The notes under the pieces were generated by a model. The model had not been told where the DNA came from. It made no database searches and saw nothing but the letters and a program-made list of their open reading frames with translations. This document shows positions 7,896-16,277 of a DNA stretch of 64,000 nucleotides, in pieces (the first letter of the stretch is position 1; the number at the start of each line of letters is the position of its first letter). The DNA is taken from assembly GCF_020131355.1 (NCBI RefSeq), contig NZ_JAHLEL010000038.1, forward strand, positions 372,001 to 436,000, written 5' to 3'. This stretch comes from Pseudonocardia sp. ICBG1293. GTDB taxonomy: Bacteria; Actinomycetota; Actinomycetes; Mycobacteriales; Pseudonocardiaceae. The translations under genes were made by a program, and so were the position numbers.

Positions 7896-8734
7896 TTAGA
7901 TCGACCGATCCGGAACACCAGATCGCTGCGGTCGTGCTCGAACAGCTGCCGGCGCAGGGCCTCCAGGAGTGGCTCGTCGTCGGCGGCGACTGCCTCGACC
8001 GCGCCCGCGCCCGCCGCACGCAGCCGCCCGACGGCAGTGGCGACGACGGAGCCGAGCGCGGCGGACCGCTTGTGTCCGGCGGTCCCGGGGGCGGCGGTGA
8101 CGGCGGTGATCTCCGCGGGCCCGTCCCCGCCGGCGTGGCGCACCGTCGCCGTCCCCGCGGCGACATCGATCCGGACCGCGTCCCCGTCGGCCCTGCCCCC
8201 GTCGGGTGCCGTCGTGGCCTCGGCGTCTGCCGGGGTGGGCTCGTCGGGCGGGAGCACCAGGTGGTGCCGGATCGCTGCGGTGGTGACGCCGGACCGGCGC
8301 GCCAGCCGTTCGGCCGCCGGATGGCTGCCGTGCGCGACCGCGTGCAGCGTGTGCAGGCCGGTGCCGGCCCACCCGCCCTCGCGCCCGGCGCGGGTCCCGA
8401 GCTCCTCACCGACCGCGGTCGCGACGCCGATCGCCCGCCGGCGCGGGTCGACGACCAGGTCGGCGGCCCCGGTGCCGTCCCCGAGGTCCCGGATCGTCAG
8501 CACCCCGGCGAGCACGTAGGCGTCGTCGTGGTCGACGTCGTGCCGGTGCAGGCAGGTGTCGATCTCGATCACGGTGGTGGCGCCGGACGATCCACCGCGG
8601 TCCGGCCGGGGCGGCCCGAAGCCCATCTCGGCGTCGTACCGGGCGGCCCGGTCGAGCAGGTCCCGGGCCGCGGCGGACGGCGCCGTCGTCCGCCGCAGCC
8701 GGACCAGGTCCGCTCCGAGTGCGCTCGTGGTCAT
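7742..8734 (-). CDS. GNAT acetyltransferase-like protein with ISa-encoded tail
   Basis: The authentic gene runs from the ATG at 8734 to the insertion at 7898. It encodes about 280 residues resembling tandem GNAT domains, with 'ADLVVDPRRRAIGVATAVGEEL' matching the acetyl-CoA-binding loop. The ATG overlaps the Rieske stop by four bases. ISa inserted into a Lys codon four codons before the native stop. With the element and one TTA removed, the frame ends as 'RIGRSKDK' then TGA. As it stands, the frame reads on into ISa antisense sequence and gains about 50 foreign residues before stopping at 7742. A homologous GNAT follows the other Rieske gene at 37255, so the pairing seems meaningful, but the acceptor substrate is unknown. 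Confidence 0.7.
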   Translation of the reverse strand: MTTSALGADLVRLRRTTAPSAAARDLLDRAARYDAEMGFGPPRPDRGGSSGATTVIEIDTCLHRHDVDHDDAYVLAGVLTIRDLGDGTGAADLVVDPRRRAIGVATAVGEELGTRAGREGGWAGTGLHTLHAVAHGSHPAAERLARRSGVTTAAIRHHLVLPPDEPTPADAEATTAPDGGRADGDAVRIDVAAGTATVRHAGGDGPAEITAVTAAPGTAGHKRSAALGSVVATAVGRLRAAGAGAVEAVAADDEPLLEALRRQLFEHDRSDLVFRIGRSKRSRGLVGDHGRRAGRAFQRCVVQACRIKLRSVTIVSARSKNASTTISRRS

Positions 8735-9927
8735 CCCGCGTCCGGCTCGGTGCGGACCAGCCGGTCGAGCTCCCGGCGGAACAGGTGGTTCCCCAGCTCG
8801 TTGCGGCCCAGCAGCATCGTCCCGGCGTCCTGGCTGCGCATCGCGGCCTGCGATCCCTCCAGGATGGGGAAGTCCTCGTCGTGGATGATCGAGATCATGA
8901 TCTTCCAGTTCTTCGCCCAGAGGGTGTCCCACTTCTCCTGATCCATCCCGAGCGCCTCGGTGGTGGGAGCCATGATCCGCATCTCCATCACCGAGTTCTC
9001 CGGGTCGGCGCCGTAGGGCCGGAACGTCAGCAGCTCGACGTGCGTGGCGTGCTTGAGCAGCATGCTGTTCGGCGCCATGAAGCAGCTCTCGATCGTGTGC
9101 CTGCCGATGTCGGCGCCGGCCGGGTCCTCGTCGCCGATGAAGCGGTCGATGCTCTTGCGCGCGGCGAGGAACCAGAAGTGCCTGCCGAAGTCCTCCAGCG
9201 CCAGCTTGTTGGTGTGCAGGACCTTCCCGGCGGTGTTCGGGTGGGCGTACTTGACGTGGTAGTTGTCGAGGAAGCCGTCCTGCATGATCTTCCAGTTGGT
9301 CGGCCGGTCGAAGGTCTGCGGCGTGACGCTGACCAGGTCCTCGATCTTGTAGCCGGCCAGGATCGCGTCCATCTCGGGCCCGAGCCAGCTCTCGACGTCG
9401 ATCTCGCGCTTCGCGTTGTCGATCATCCAGAGGAAGCCGTGGCGCTCCTGCACGGGCAGTTCGACCAGGCCGTGCTTCGAGCGGTCGAAGTCGCCGAAGG
9501 TGTCGTCGAGGGTCACCGTGCGCAGCTCGCCGCTGGGGTCGTAGGACCAGCGGTGGTACGGGCAGGAGAAGAGCCGGCAGCGGCCGGACTCCTCCTCGAC
9601 CAGCTGCGCGCCGCGGTGGCGGCAGGCGTTGACGAAGGCCTTCACGCCGCCGTCGCGCTGGCGGATGACGATCGCGTTGTTGCGCGGCAGCCTGCGGGTG
9701 AGGAACTCGTTCGGCTTCGCGATCTCGGAGCCGTGCCCGACGATGAAGGGCACCTCGCCGAACACCCGGTCGCGCTCGAGCGCGGCGAGCTCGGTGTCCC
9801 GGTACTCCACCGCCTCGGACGGCGCGATCTCGCCGAACTCGTCGGTCGTCTCCTTCTCGACGTGCCGGAGCATGGTGCGGAACGCGCGGTCCCGGCGGTC
9901 GGTGGCACTGGTCTCGTCGACGGTCAT
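8731..9927 (-). CDS. Rieske non-heme iron aromatic ring-hydroxylating oxygenase, alpha subunit
   Basis: This 398-residue terminal oxygenase component is expected to insert oxygen into a ring or alkyl position using electrons from a reductase. The Rieske [2Fe-2S] ligands are C102-x-H104 and C122-x-x-H125. The mononuclear iron site shows the 'DNYHVKYAH' motif (two His), with the third Asp expected further on. A strong GAGGAGGA lies before the ATG. The acyl-CoA synthetase gene precedes it by 31 bp and the GNAT gene overlaps its end. No small beta subunit is present, which fits single-subunit monooxygenase-type Rieske enzymes. It is about half identical to the paralogue at 36059, so the two may act on related substrates. 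Confidence 0.92.
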   Translation of the reverse strand: MTVDETSATDRRDRAFRTMLRHVEKETTDEFGEIAPSEAVEYRDTELAALERDRVFGEVPFIVGHGSEIAKPNEFLTRRLPRNNAIVIRQRDGGVKAFVNACRHRGAQLVEEESGRCRLFSCPYHRWSYDPSGELRTVTLDDTFGDFDRSKHGLVELPVQERHGFLWMIDNAKREIDVESWLGPEMDAILAGYKIEDLVSVTPQTFDRPTNWKIMQDGFLDNYHVKYAHPNTAGKVLHTNKLALEDFGRHFWFLAARKSIDRFIGDEDPAGADIGRHTIESCFMAPNSMLLKHATHVELLTFRPYGADPENSVMEMRIMAPTTEALGMDQEKWDTLWAKNWKIMISIIHDEDFPILEGSQAAMRSQDAGTMLLGRNELGNHLFRRELDRLVRTEPDAG

Positions 9928-9958
9928 GTCGGTCCTCCTCGTCGTCGTCCGGGTCGGT

Positions 9959-11494
9959 TCAGGCGGGCAGCGGCTTGCGGCCGTGCCGCCGGTGTGTGTC
10001 CGGGATGTCTGTGTGCCGGGTGCGGATCGCCGCCTTGTCGATCTTCATGCTCGGGGTCCGCGGCAGCGGGTCGTCGACGAGGACGACGTAGCGGGGCATC
10101 TTGTAGGAGGCGAGACGGGCCCGGCAGTGCTCCAGCACGGCCTCCTCGGTGACCGGTCCGGCGGTCCGCAGGAGGAGCGCGGGCGTCTCGCCGAACTCGT
10201 CGTCGGCGACGCCGATGACGGCGACCTCGACGACGCCCGGCAGGGTGAGCGCCGCGCGCTCGACCTCGGCCGCGTAGACGTTCATGCCGCCGCTGATGAT
10301 CATGTCCTTCAGTCGACCGACGATCCGCAGCGCACCGTGGTCGTCGACGACGCCGACGTCACCGGTCCGCAGCCAGCCGTCGCCGAACGTCTCGGTGGTG
10401 CGCGCCTCGTCGTCCCAGTACCCGGCGGCGACCCCCGGCCCGGAGATCCGGATCTCGCCGGGCTCGCCCGCCGGCAGCGGCGCACCGTTCGGGTCGGTGA
10501 CGGCGACCCGCGTGAGGATGCCGCCCTCGCCGACGGACTCGGGGCTGCGGACCGCCATCTCCACGGTGGGGAAGGTGACGTTCGACAGCGACTTGGTGAG
10601 GCCATAGGCCTGGCGCAGCCCGACTCCCTTGGCCGACCACGCCCCGATCAGCTCGGTGGTGACGGGGTTGCCGCCGGTGAAGGCGACGGTCAGCGACGAC
10701 AGGTCGGCGTCGGCGAACTCGGGCAGGCGCGCCATCTGCTCGTAGAAGATCGTGGTGGCGGCGAAGGTCGTGATGCGCTCGTCGCGGATCAGCCGCAGCG
10801 CGGTGCCGGCGTCCCAGCGGGGGAGCAGCACGACGCTGCCGCCGAGTACCAGCGGGCCCAGGAAGCCGTTGAGCAGGCCCGCCGCGAACGAGAACGCGCT
10901 GACGTTGAGGGCCCGCCCGCGGAGCAGCTCCGGGGCCTGCAGGGTCCACTCGAAGAACGCGCCCAGCAGGGACTCGTGGGTGTAGACGACGCCCTTCGGG
11001 TGTCCCGTCGATCCGGAGGTCGGGATGATCGAGACCGGCCGGGACGGGTCGCGGGGCAGGTCCGGGAGCTCGGCAGCCGAGGCGGCCGAGCCGCCCGTGC
11101 CGATCTCGCCGAGCGTGCGGACCGTGGGGGCGCCCGCGCCGATCCCGTCCAGCACCGGCCGGTGACCCTCGTCGGCGAGCACCAGGACCGGGTCGATCCG
11201 CGCGAACACCTCGGAGAGCTCGAACGCCCCGAGCCGCTCGTTGAGCGGGCAGAGCACGGCGCCGGCGCGGAGCACGCCGAGCGCGGCGACGGCCCAGTCC
11301 ACCGAGAGCGGCCCCAGGACGCCGACCCGGTCACCGGGGCGGACACCGGCGTCGACCAGGGTGCGGGCGGCCGCGTCCTGCGCCTCGACGAGCGAGCTCC
11401 AGGACAGGGCGCGGTCGGGGTCCTGCAGGGCGGGCGCCTCCGGGCGGCGCCTCGACCAGGCGTACAGGGCGTCGAGAACGGTGGTGTTGCGCAT
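9959..11494 (-). CDS. acyl-CoA synthetase (AMP-forming)
   Basis: This 511-residue ANL-superfamily enzyme has the phosphate-binding motif 'IIPTSGSTGHPKG', the 'YGLTKSLSN' A5 region, the hinge 'GWLRTGDVG' and the C-terminal 'PRTPSMKIDKAAIR', where the usual SGK triad reads SMK but the catalytic lysine is kept. The ATG at 11494 is chosen because GGAGGAC lies just ahead and the first residues match family starts. It is the first gene of the synthetase/Rieske/GNAT operon and diverges from the TetR gene at 11557 across a 62-bp gap. Confidence 0.88.
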   Translation of the reverse strand: MRNTTVLDALYAWSRRRPEAPALQDPDRALSWSSLVEAQDAAARTLVDAGVRPGDRVGVLGPLSVDWAVAALGVLRAGAVLCPLNERLGAFELSEVFARIDPVLVLADEGHRPVLDGIGAGAPTVRTLGEIGTGGSAASAAELPDLPRDPSRPVSIIPTSGSTGHPKGVVYTHESLLGAFFEWTLQAPELLRGRALNVSAFSFAAGLLNGFLGPLVLGGSVVLLPRWDAGTALRLIRDERITTFAATTIFYEQMARLPEFADADLSSLTVAFTGGNPVTTELIGAWSAKGVGLRQAYGLTKSLSNVTFPTVEMAVRSPESVGEGGILTRVAVTDPNGAPLPAGEPGEIRISGPGVAAGYWDDEARTTETFGDGWLRTGDVGVVDDHGALRIVGRLKDMIISGGMNVYAAEVERAALTLPGVVEVAVIGVADDEFGETPALLLRTAGPVTEEAVLEHCRARLASYKMPRYVVLVDDPLPRTPSMKIDKAAIRTRHTDIPDTHRRHGRKPLPA

Positions 11495-11533
11495 CGTCGG
11501 GCGTCCTCCGTCGTGGTGGGTGGGGTGGTCGTA

Positions 11534-11551
11534 CGCTCGGCTCAGCGAGCG
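11534..11551. promoter_or_regulatory. inverted repeat CGCTCG-N6-CGAGCG in divergent gap
   Basis: A perfect 6-bp inverted repeat with a 6-bp spacer lies in the 62-bp gap between the divergent acyl-CoA synthetase and TetR genes, only 5 bp before the TetR start. Its place suits an autoregulatory TetR operator controlling both directions. The assignment is by position and symmetry only. Confidence 0.4.
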
Positions 11552-11556
11552 AGAGG

Positions 11557-12150
11557 GTGGGGATGGGGCGCAGGCCACTCATCACGCGGGACGGTGCAGC
11601 GCGCGCCGCGCTGGAGATCGTCGACGAGGGCGGGCCGGCGGCGTTGAGCCTGGAGCGGCTCGCCGCGGCCCTGAGCGTTCGCGCGCCCTCGCTCTACAAC
11701 CACTTCGCGGACAAGGCCGAGATCCTCGCCGAGGTCGCGCGGATCATCGTGCTCGACACCCCGCGCGTCCCGGACCCCGAGCCGGGCCGGTGGCAGGAGT
11801 GGCTGGTCGAGGAGACGACGCTGTTCCGCCGGTCGCTGCTGCAGCACCCGCGCGCCGTCCCGCTCGTGGTGGAGCACCTCCCGCAGCCGCTGCTCGTACG
11901 GCTCTACCAGCAGTACTCGCGTCTGCTGGCGGCTCACGGCGTCCCGGAGCGGATGCATCTGTTCCTCCTCGAGGCGGCACACCGGATGGCGATCGGGTCG
12001 GCGATCAGCACGGCGAACGGCCGGGCCGCCCTGCAGAGCCTCGACCCCGGTACCGGGGACGGGCCGCCGGTCGCACCGGACGACGAGGACGAGCGACGGT
12101 TCGTCGAGATGGTCCGCACCTTCCTGCGCGGGGTCGACCGGGAGATCTGA
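11557..12150 (+). CDS. TetR/AcrR-family transcriptional regulator
   Basis: This protein of about 197 residues has an N-terminal helix-turn-helix: 'ALSLERLAAALSVRAPSLYNHFADKAEIL' is typical of TetR proteins. The C-terminal ligand-binding part is unlike any I can assign to a ligand. The start is either the GTG at 11557 or the ATG at 11563; both follow GAGAGGG. It is divergent from the synthetase/Rieske/GNAT operon and upstream of the ALDH/Mo-enzyme cluster, so it may control both. It resembles the TetR gene at 40221 in its SLYxHFADKAEIL recognition region. Confidence 0.9.
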   Translation: MGMGRRPLITRDGAARAALEIVDEGGPAALSLERLAAALSVRAPSLYNHFADKAEILAEVARIIVLDTPRVPDPEPGRWQEWLVEETTLFRRSLLQHPRAVPLVVEHLPQPLLVRLYQQYSRLLAAHGVPERMHLFLLEAAHRMAIGSAISTANGRAALQSLDPGTGDGPPVAPDDEDERRFVEMVRTFLRGVDREI

Positions 12151-12162
12151 GGTCTCCCGGTC
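12136..12162 (+). terminator. hairpin overlapping the end of the TetR gene
   Basis: Arms GACCGGGAGA and TCTCCCGGTC pair over 10 bp around a 7-base loop that includes the TetR stop codon. No U-tract follows. Likely an intrinsic terminator for the TetR transcript. Confidence 0.5.
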
Positions 12163-12195
12163 CCACCAGCGGCGGCCTTGTTCGTCCCGAATAAG

Positions 12196-12208
12196 CTAAC
12201 AGCTTTAG
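12196..12208. promoter_or_regulatory. 13-bp operator-like site CTAACAGCTTTAG
   Basis: It matches the recurrent 13-mer of CTA, seven variable bases and TAG, with the CTTTAG half also seen at 29494-29506 and 58682-58694. It lies in an AT-richer segment about 190 bp before the ALDH start at 12398. Confidence 0.45.
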
Positions 12209-12307
12209 TAAATGCTGGTCAAGGAAGCACAGCAGGGGCCGGAATGCGCCGGTCGCCGGCGGCACGGCCGGTCCGGGCACGGCGTGCCGGTGGTGTTTCG
12301 TTACATA

Positions 12308-12321
12308 TGACGGATAGTGTC
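12308..12321 (+). promoter_or_regulatory. shared motif TGACGGATAGTGTC
   Basis: The core GACGGAT-N2-TGTC also occurs before the SDR at 57757 (58566-58578) and, on the other strand, before the P450 gene (33125-33137). It sits 77 bp upstream of the ALDH start and could be a second regulator's site. Confidence 0.35.
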
Positions 12322-12397
12322 CGGTGATCGGCACCACGGCTCGACGCCGCCCGCCCGGGCCGTCGGCCGGTCCGGAGTCCAGCACTCGAGGAGACAC

Positions 12398-13945
12398 ATG
12401 AGCACCACGACCGAGCAGGACCGCACGGCGTCCGGCGACCGCGCCGAGCGCGAGGTGCGCTGTCCGGCGGACGGACGCGTCGTCGGGTCGGTCCCGCGGC
12501 AGGGGGCGGCCGACGTCGCGGCGGCGGCGCGCGACCTGCGGGCGGCGCAGCCCGCGTGGGAGGCGCTGGGGCCGAAGGAGCGCAGCAGGCACCTCCGCCG
12601 GTGGCTGGACTGGCTGCTCGACAACGAGCAGCGGGTCATCGGCCTGGTCCAGGCGGAGACCGGCAAGTCGTGGTCGGACTCCGCGGTCGAGATGCAGGTG
12701 GCGCTCGACGTCATCAACTACTTCACGGCCAACGCGGAGAAGTTCCTCGCCGACCGCAAGGTCGCGTCGGCGGGCCTGCCCAACAAGGCCCGGAAGCTGC
12801 GGGTCCAGGTCCGCCCGTACCAGCTGGTCGGCCTGATCACGCCGTGGAACGGCCCGCTGGCCGGTCCGATGATGGACGTCGTGGGCGCCCTGGTGGCCGG
12901 TGCCGCCGTGCTGAGCAAGCCGTCCGAGGTGACCCCGCTGACCTGGGCCGCCGCCGTCGAGGGATGGAACGAGATCGGCGCCCCGCCGGTGCTCGCCTGT
13001 CTGACCGGTGACGGCGGGGCGGGTGCCGCGGTCGTCGAGGAGGTGGACATGGTCATGTTCACCGGCTCCGTCCGGACCGGGCGGACGATCGCCGCACGCG
13101 CCGGCGAGCGGCTCATCCCGTGCAGCCTCGAGCTGGGCGGCAAGGACGCGATGATCGTCCTGGCGGACGCCGACGTCGAGCGGGCCGCGGGCGGTGCCGT
13201 CTGGGGCGCGATGATGAACGGCGGCCAGGCCTGCATCTCGGTCGAGCGGGTCTACGTCGAGGCCCCCGTGTACGACGAGTTCGTCGCGAAGGTCGTCGAG
13301 AAGATGCGTGCCGTCCGCCAGGGCATGGACGCCCCGGGTGCCTACGCCACCGAGATCGGCGCGATGGTCACCCCCGCCCAGCTGGAGATCGTCGAGCGGC
13401 ACGTCGCCGACGCCGAGGCCAAGGGTGCGCGGGTCCTCGTCGGGGGGAAGCGGGGCTCCCAGGGCGAGGCGTACTTCGAGCCCACCGTGCTCGTCGACGT
13501 CGACCACTCGATGGCCTGCATGCGCGAGGAGACCTTCGGGCCGACCCTGCCGATCATGAAGGTCGCCGACGAGCACGAGGCGCTGCGGCTCGCGAACGAC
13601 TCCGACTTCGGCCTGTCGTCCAGCCTCTGGACCCGCGACCGGCGCAAGGCCGACCGGCTGTCCCGGATGATCGAGGCGGGCTCGGTCTCGATCAACAACG
13701 CGCTCGTCGCCGTGTTCCAGCTCCCGGTGCCGATGGGCGGCTGGAAGCAGTCGGGCCTCGGGACCCGGTTCGGCGGGGCGAACGGCGTGCTGAAGTACTG
13801 CCGCCAGCAGTCGATCGTGTCGGAGCGGATGGCGCTGAAGGCGGAGCCGAACTGGTACCCGATCGTCCCCTCGCGCAGCGAGTTCATGGCGAAGGTCGTG
13901 CGGTTCCTGGGCGCCCACGACTGGAAGCGCCGGCTGGGCCGCTGA
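12398..13945 (+). CDS. aldehyde dehydrogenase family protein
   Basis: This 515-residue member of the aldehyde dehydrogenase superfamily has the cofactor motif 'ITPWNGPLAG', 'FTGSVRTG', the Glu in 'LELGGKDA', nucleophile Cys279 in 'GQACISVERV', and 'EETFGPTLPI'. The C-terminal extension ('WYPIVPSRSEFMAKVVRFLG') is longer than in the other two paralogues and resembles the succinate-semialdehyde-like subgroup. The ATG at 12398 follows GAGGAGACAC. Two candidate operator motifs lie upstream. A hairpin after the stop separates it from the molybdopterin oxidoreductase. The substrate is unknown. Confidence 0.88.
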   Translation: MSTTTEQDRTASGDRAEREVRCPADGRVVGSVPRQGAADVAAAARDLRAAQPAWEALGPKERSRHLRRWLDWLLDNEQRVIGLVQAETGKSWSDSAVEMQVALDVINYFTANAEKFLADRKVASAGLPNKARKLRVQVRPYQLVGLITPWNGPLAGPMMDVVGALVAGAAVLSKPSEVTPLTWAAAVEGWNEIGAPPVLACLTGDGGAGAAVVEEVDMVMFTGSVRTGRTIAARAGERLIPCSLELGGKDAMIVLADADVERAAGGAVWGAMMNGGQACISVERVYVEAPVYDEFVAKVVEKMRAVRQGMDAPGAYATEIGAMVTPAQLEIVERHVADAEAKGARVLVGGKRGSQGEAYFEPTVLVDVDHSMACMREETFGPTLPIMKVADEHEALRLANDSDFGLSSSLWTRDRRKADRLSRMIEAGSVSINNALVAVFQLPVPMGGWKQSGLGTRFGGANGVLKYCRQQSIVSERMALKAEPNWYPIVPSRSEFMAKVVRFLGAHDWKRRLGR

Positions 13946-13951
13946 CGTCCC

Positions 13952-13983
13952 CCCGCCGGGCGGTCCTGCGGCCGTCCGGCGGG
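13952..13983 (+). terminator. GC-rich hairpin after ALDH
   Basis: Arms CCCGCCGGGCGG and CCGTCCGGCGGG pair over 12 positions with one G-T pair. The hairpin lies 7 bp after the ALDH stop and 60 bp before the Mo-enzyme start. Confidence 0.45.
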
Positions 13984-14042
13984 TCCGGTGCGACGAGATC
14001 GGTGTGGGCGGACGACCCGGTCGGCGATACACTGGACACATC

Positions 14043-16277
14043 ATGTCTCGTGTTGAACGGCACCGGATCTGCCCGCTCTGCGAGGCGACCTGCGGCCTGC
14101 TGATGGAGTTCGACGGCCGGGTCGCACGGTCGGTCCGCCCGAACCCCGACGACCGGTTCAGCCGCGGGCACGCCTGCGCGAAGGGGCTCGGGCTGGCCGA
14201 CCTGGACAACGACCCCGACCGGCTCTCGGTCCCGCTCGTCCGGCGCGACGGGGAGCTGCGCGAGGCGACCTGGGCGGAGGCGTTCGCCGAGATCGGGCGC
14301 CGGCTGCCGCCGCTGGTGGCCGGCGACCCGCAGTCGGTCGCCGTCTACACCGGCAACCCCGCGGCCCACCACCTCGACCACACGCTCTACCTGCCCGCCC
14401 TGCTCGGGGCGATCGGCTCCCGCAACCTCTACTCGCCGGCGAGCATGGACACCTGGCCGAAGAACCTGGTGACCGCGCTGCTCTACGGCACCGGGATCGG
14501 GATGTCGCTGCCGGACATCGACCGGACGGACTTCCTCCTGCTGCTCGGGAGCAACCCGCTCGTCTCCAACGGCAGCACCGTCTGCGCCCCCGGGTTCGGC
14601 ACGCGGCTGGACGCGCTGCGGGACCGGGGCGGCACCCTGGTCGTGGTCGACCCGGCCCGCACCCGGACCGCCGAGGTCTCCGACGAGCACCTCGCCGTCC
14701 GTCCCGGGACGGACGCCCACCTGCTCATGGCGATGCTCGCGGTGATCGACGCCGAGGGGCTCGTCGACACCGGGGCGGCCGGCACGCTCGTCGACGGCCT
14801 CGGCACCGTGCTCGACGCCGCCCGGCCCTTCACCCCGGAACGCGTGGCGGACGTCTGCGGGGTGGAGGCCGCGACGAACCGCGACGTCGCGATCCGCTTC
14901 GCGACCGCCCGCTCCGCCGTCGTCCACTCCCGGATCGGCACCTGCACCCAGGAGTTCGGGACGCTGGCGAACTGGCTGGTCGAGGTGCTCAACATCGCCA
15001 CCGGCCGGCTCGACGTCCCCGGCGGTGCGATGTTCGCGACGCCGCCCGGCGGGGGACCGACCACCTGGCCCGGCAGCATGAAGCAGCCACCGTTCGGCCG
15101 CTGGCACTCGCGCGTGCGCGGGATGCCGGAGATGCTCGGCGAGCTGTCCGTCGCCTGCCTCGCCGAGGAGATCCTCACCCCCGGCCCCGGGCAGGTGCAG
15201 GCGCTGGTCACGATCGCCGGCAACCCGGCGCGTTCCATCCCGGGCAGCGCCGCGATGGAACGCGCGCTGCGCGAGGTCGGCTTCCTGCTCTGCCTCGACA
15301 CCTACCTGAACGAGACGACCCGGCACGCCGACGTCGTGCTCCCCGCCCCCGGCCTGTTCGGGCACGGGCACATCGACCTCACGCTCAACCACTTCCAGAT
15401 CCGCGACGTGGCCCGCTACAGCCCGCCCGCCGTCACCCCCGCGCCCGGCGCGATGCCGGAGTGGCACCAGGTGCTGCGGATCGCCGCGATCGTCCGCGGC
15501 ACCCCGGATCTGCCGATCGAGGTGATGGACGACGAGGTCGCCGACCAGTCGGCCCGCCGGGCGGCCCGGCTCTGCGGGACCGGCCATGACGAGGTGCTCG
15601 CGGCCGTCGCCCCGCGGACGGGGCCCGAGCGCCTGGTCGACATGCGGGTGCGCAGCGGGCCCTTCGGCGACCGGTTCGGCGCCGAGCCCGGGGGCCTGAC
15701 GCTGGAGCTGCTCGAGCGGACCCCCGACGGCGTCGACCTCGGCCCGCTGGAGCCGCGGCTGCCCGGGGTGCTGCGTACCCCGGACGGCCGGATCGACGTC
15801 GCCCCGGCGCTGCTGACCGCCGACGTCCCGCGGCTGCGGGCGAGCATCGAGCACGGGCGCGCCACCGACCTGCGGCTGATCAACCGGCGCCAGCACCGCG
15901 GGATGAACTCCTGGCTGCACAACGCGCTGCCCTACCGGGACGACGGCGCGGGCGGCCTGATGATGCACCCCGACGACGCCGGGCGGCTGGACCTGGTGGA
16001 CGGCGAGCTGGTCCGGATCAGCGCAGGTCCCGGCGACGTCGTCGCCGAGCTGCGGGTGAGCGCCGCGATCCGGCAGGGGGTGGTGAGCCTGCCGCACGGG
16101 TGGGGGCACACCGGGGCCGGACTGCGGATGCACCGGGCCGAGGCGGCGCCGGGGGCCAACGTCAACCGGCTCGTCGACGACCGGGTGCTCGAACCGCTCA
16201 CCGGGACCCCGATCTTCAACGGCCTGCGCGTCACCGTGACGCCGGCCGACGTCCCGGTGCCGGAGGGAGCCCGATGA
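14043..16277 (+). CDS. molybdopterin-dependent oxidoreductase (DMSO reductase family, formate dehydrogenase-like)
   Basis: This 744-residue enzyme should bind bis-MGD and one [4Fe-4S] cluster. The cluster ligands are C10, C13, C17 and C45 in the FdhF/NapA pattern. The dinucleotide-binding strands 'LLLLGSNPLVSNGS' and 'VVVDPARTRTAEVSD' and the C-terminal molydopterin-binding domain ('RQHRGMNSWLHN', 'VSLPHGWGH') are present. There is no Tat signal, so it is cytoplasmic. At the place where FdhH carries its selenocysteine, this protein has 'SPASMDTWP'; Asp136 may be the Mo ligand (inference). Its stop overlaps the ATG of the ferredoxin-fused reductase, implying an electron-transfer pair. The reaction is unknown. 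Confidence 0.85.
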   Translation: MSRVERHRICPLCEATCGLLMEFDGRVARSVRPNPDDRFSRGHACAKGLGLADLDNDPDRLSVPLVRRDGELREATWAEAFAEIGRRLPPLVAGDPQSVAVYTGNPAAHHLDHTLYLPALLGAIGSRNLYSPASMDTWPKNLVTALLYGTGIGMSLPDIDRTDFLLLLGSNPLVSNGSTVCAPGFGTRLDALRDRGGTLVVVDPARTRTAEVSDEHLAVRPGTDAHLLMAMLAVIDAEGLVDTGAAGTLVDGLGTVLDAARPFTPERVADVCGVEAATNRDVAIRFATARSAVVHSRIGTCTQEFGTLANWLVEVLNIATGRLDVPGGAMFATPPGGGPTTWPGSMKQPPFGRWHSRVRGMPEMLGELSVACLAEEILTPGPGQVQALVTIAGNPARSIPGSAAMERALREVGFLLCLDTYLNETTRHADVVLPAPGLFGHGHIDLTLNHFQIRDVARYSPPAVTPAPGAMPEWHQVLRIAAIVRGTPDLPIEVMDDEVADQSARRAARLCGTGHDEVLAAVAPRTGPERLVDMRVRSGPFGDRFGAEPGGLTLELLERTPDGVDLGPLEPRLPGVLRTPDGRIDVAPALLTADVPRLRASIEHGRATDLRLINRRQHRGMNSWLHNALPYRDDGAGGLMMHPDDAGRLDLVDGELVRISAGPGDVVAELRVSAAIRQGVVSLPHGWGHTGAGLRMHRAEAAPGANVNRLVDDRVLEPLTGTPIFNGLRVTVTPADVPVPEGAR

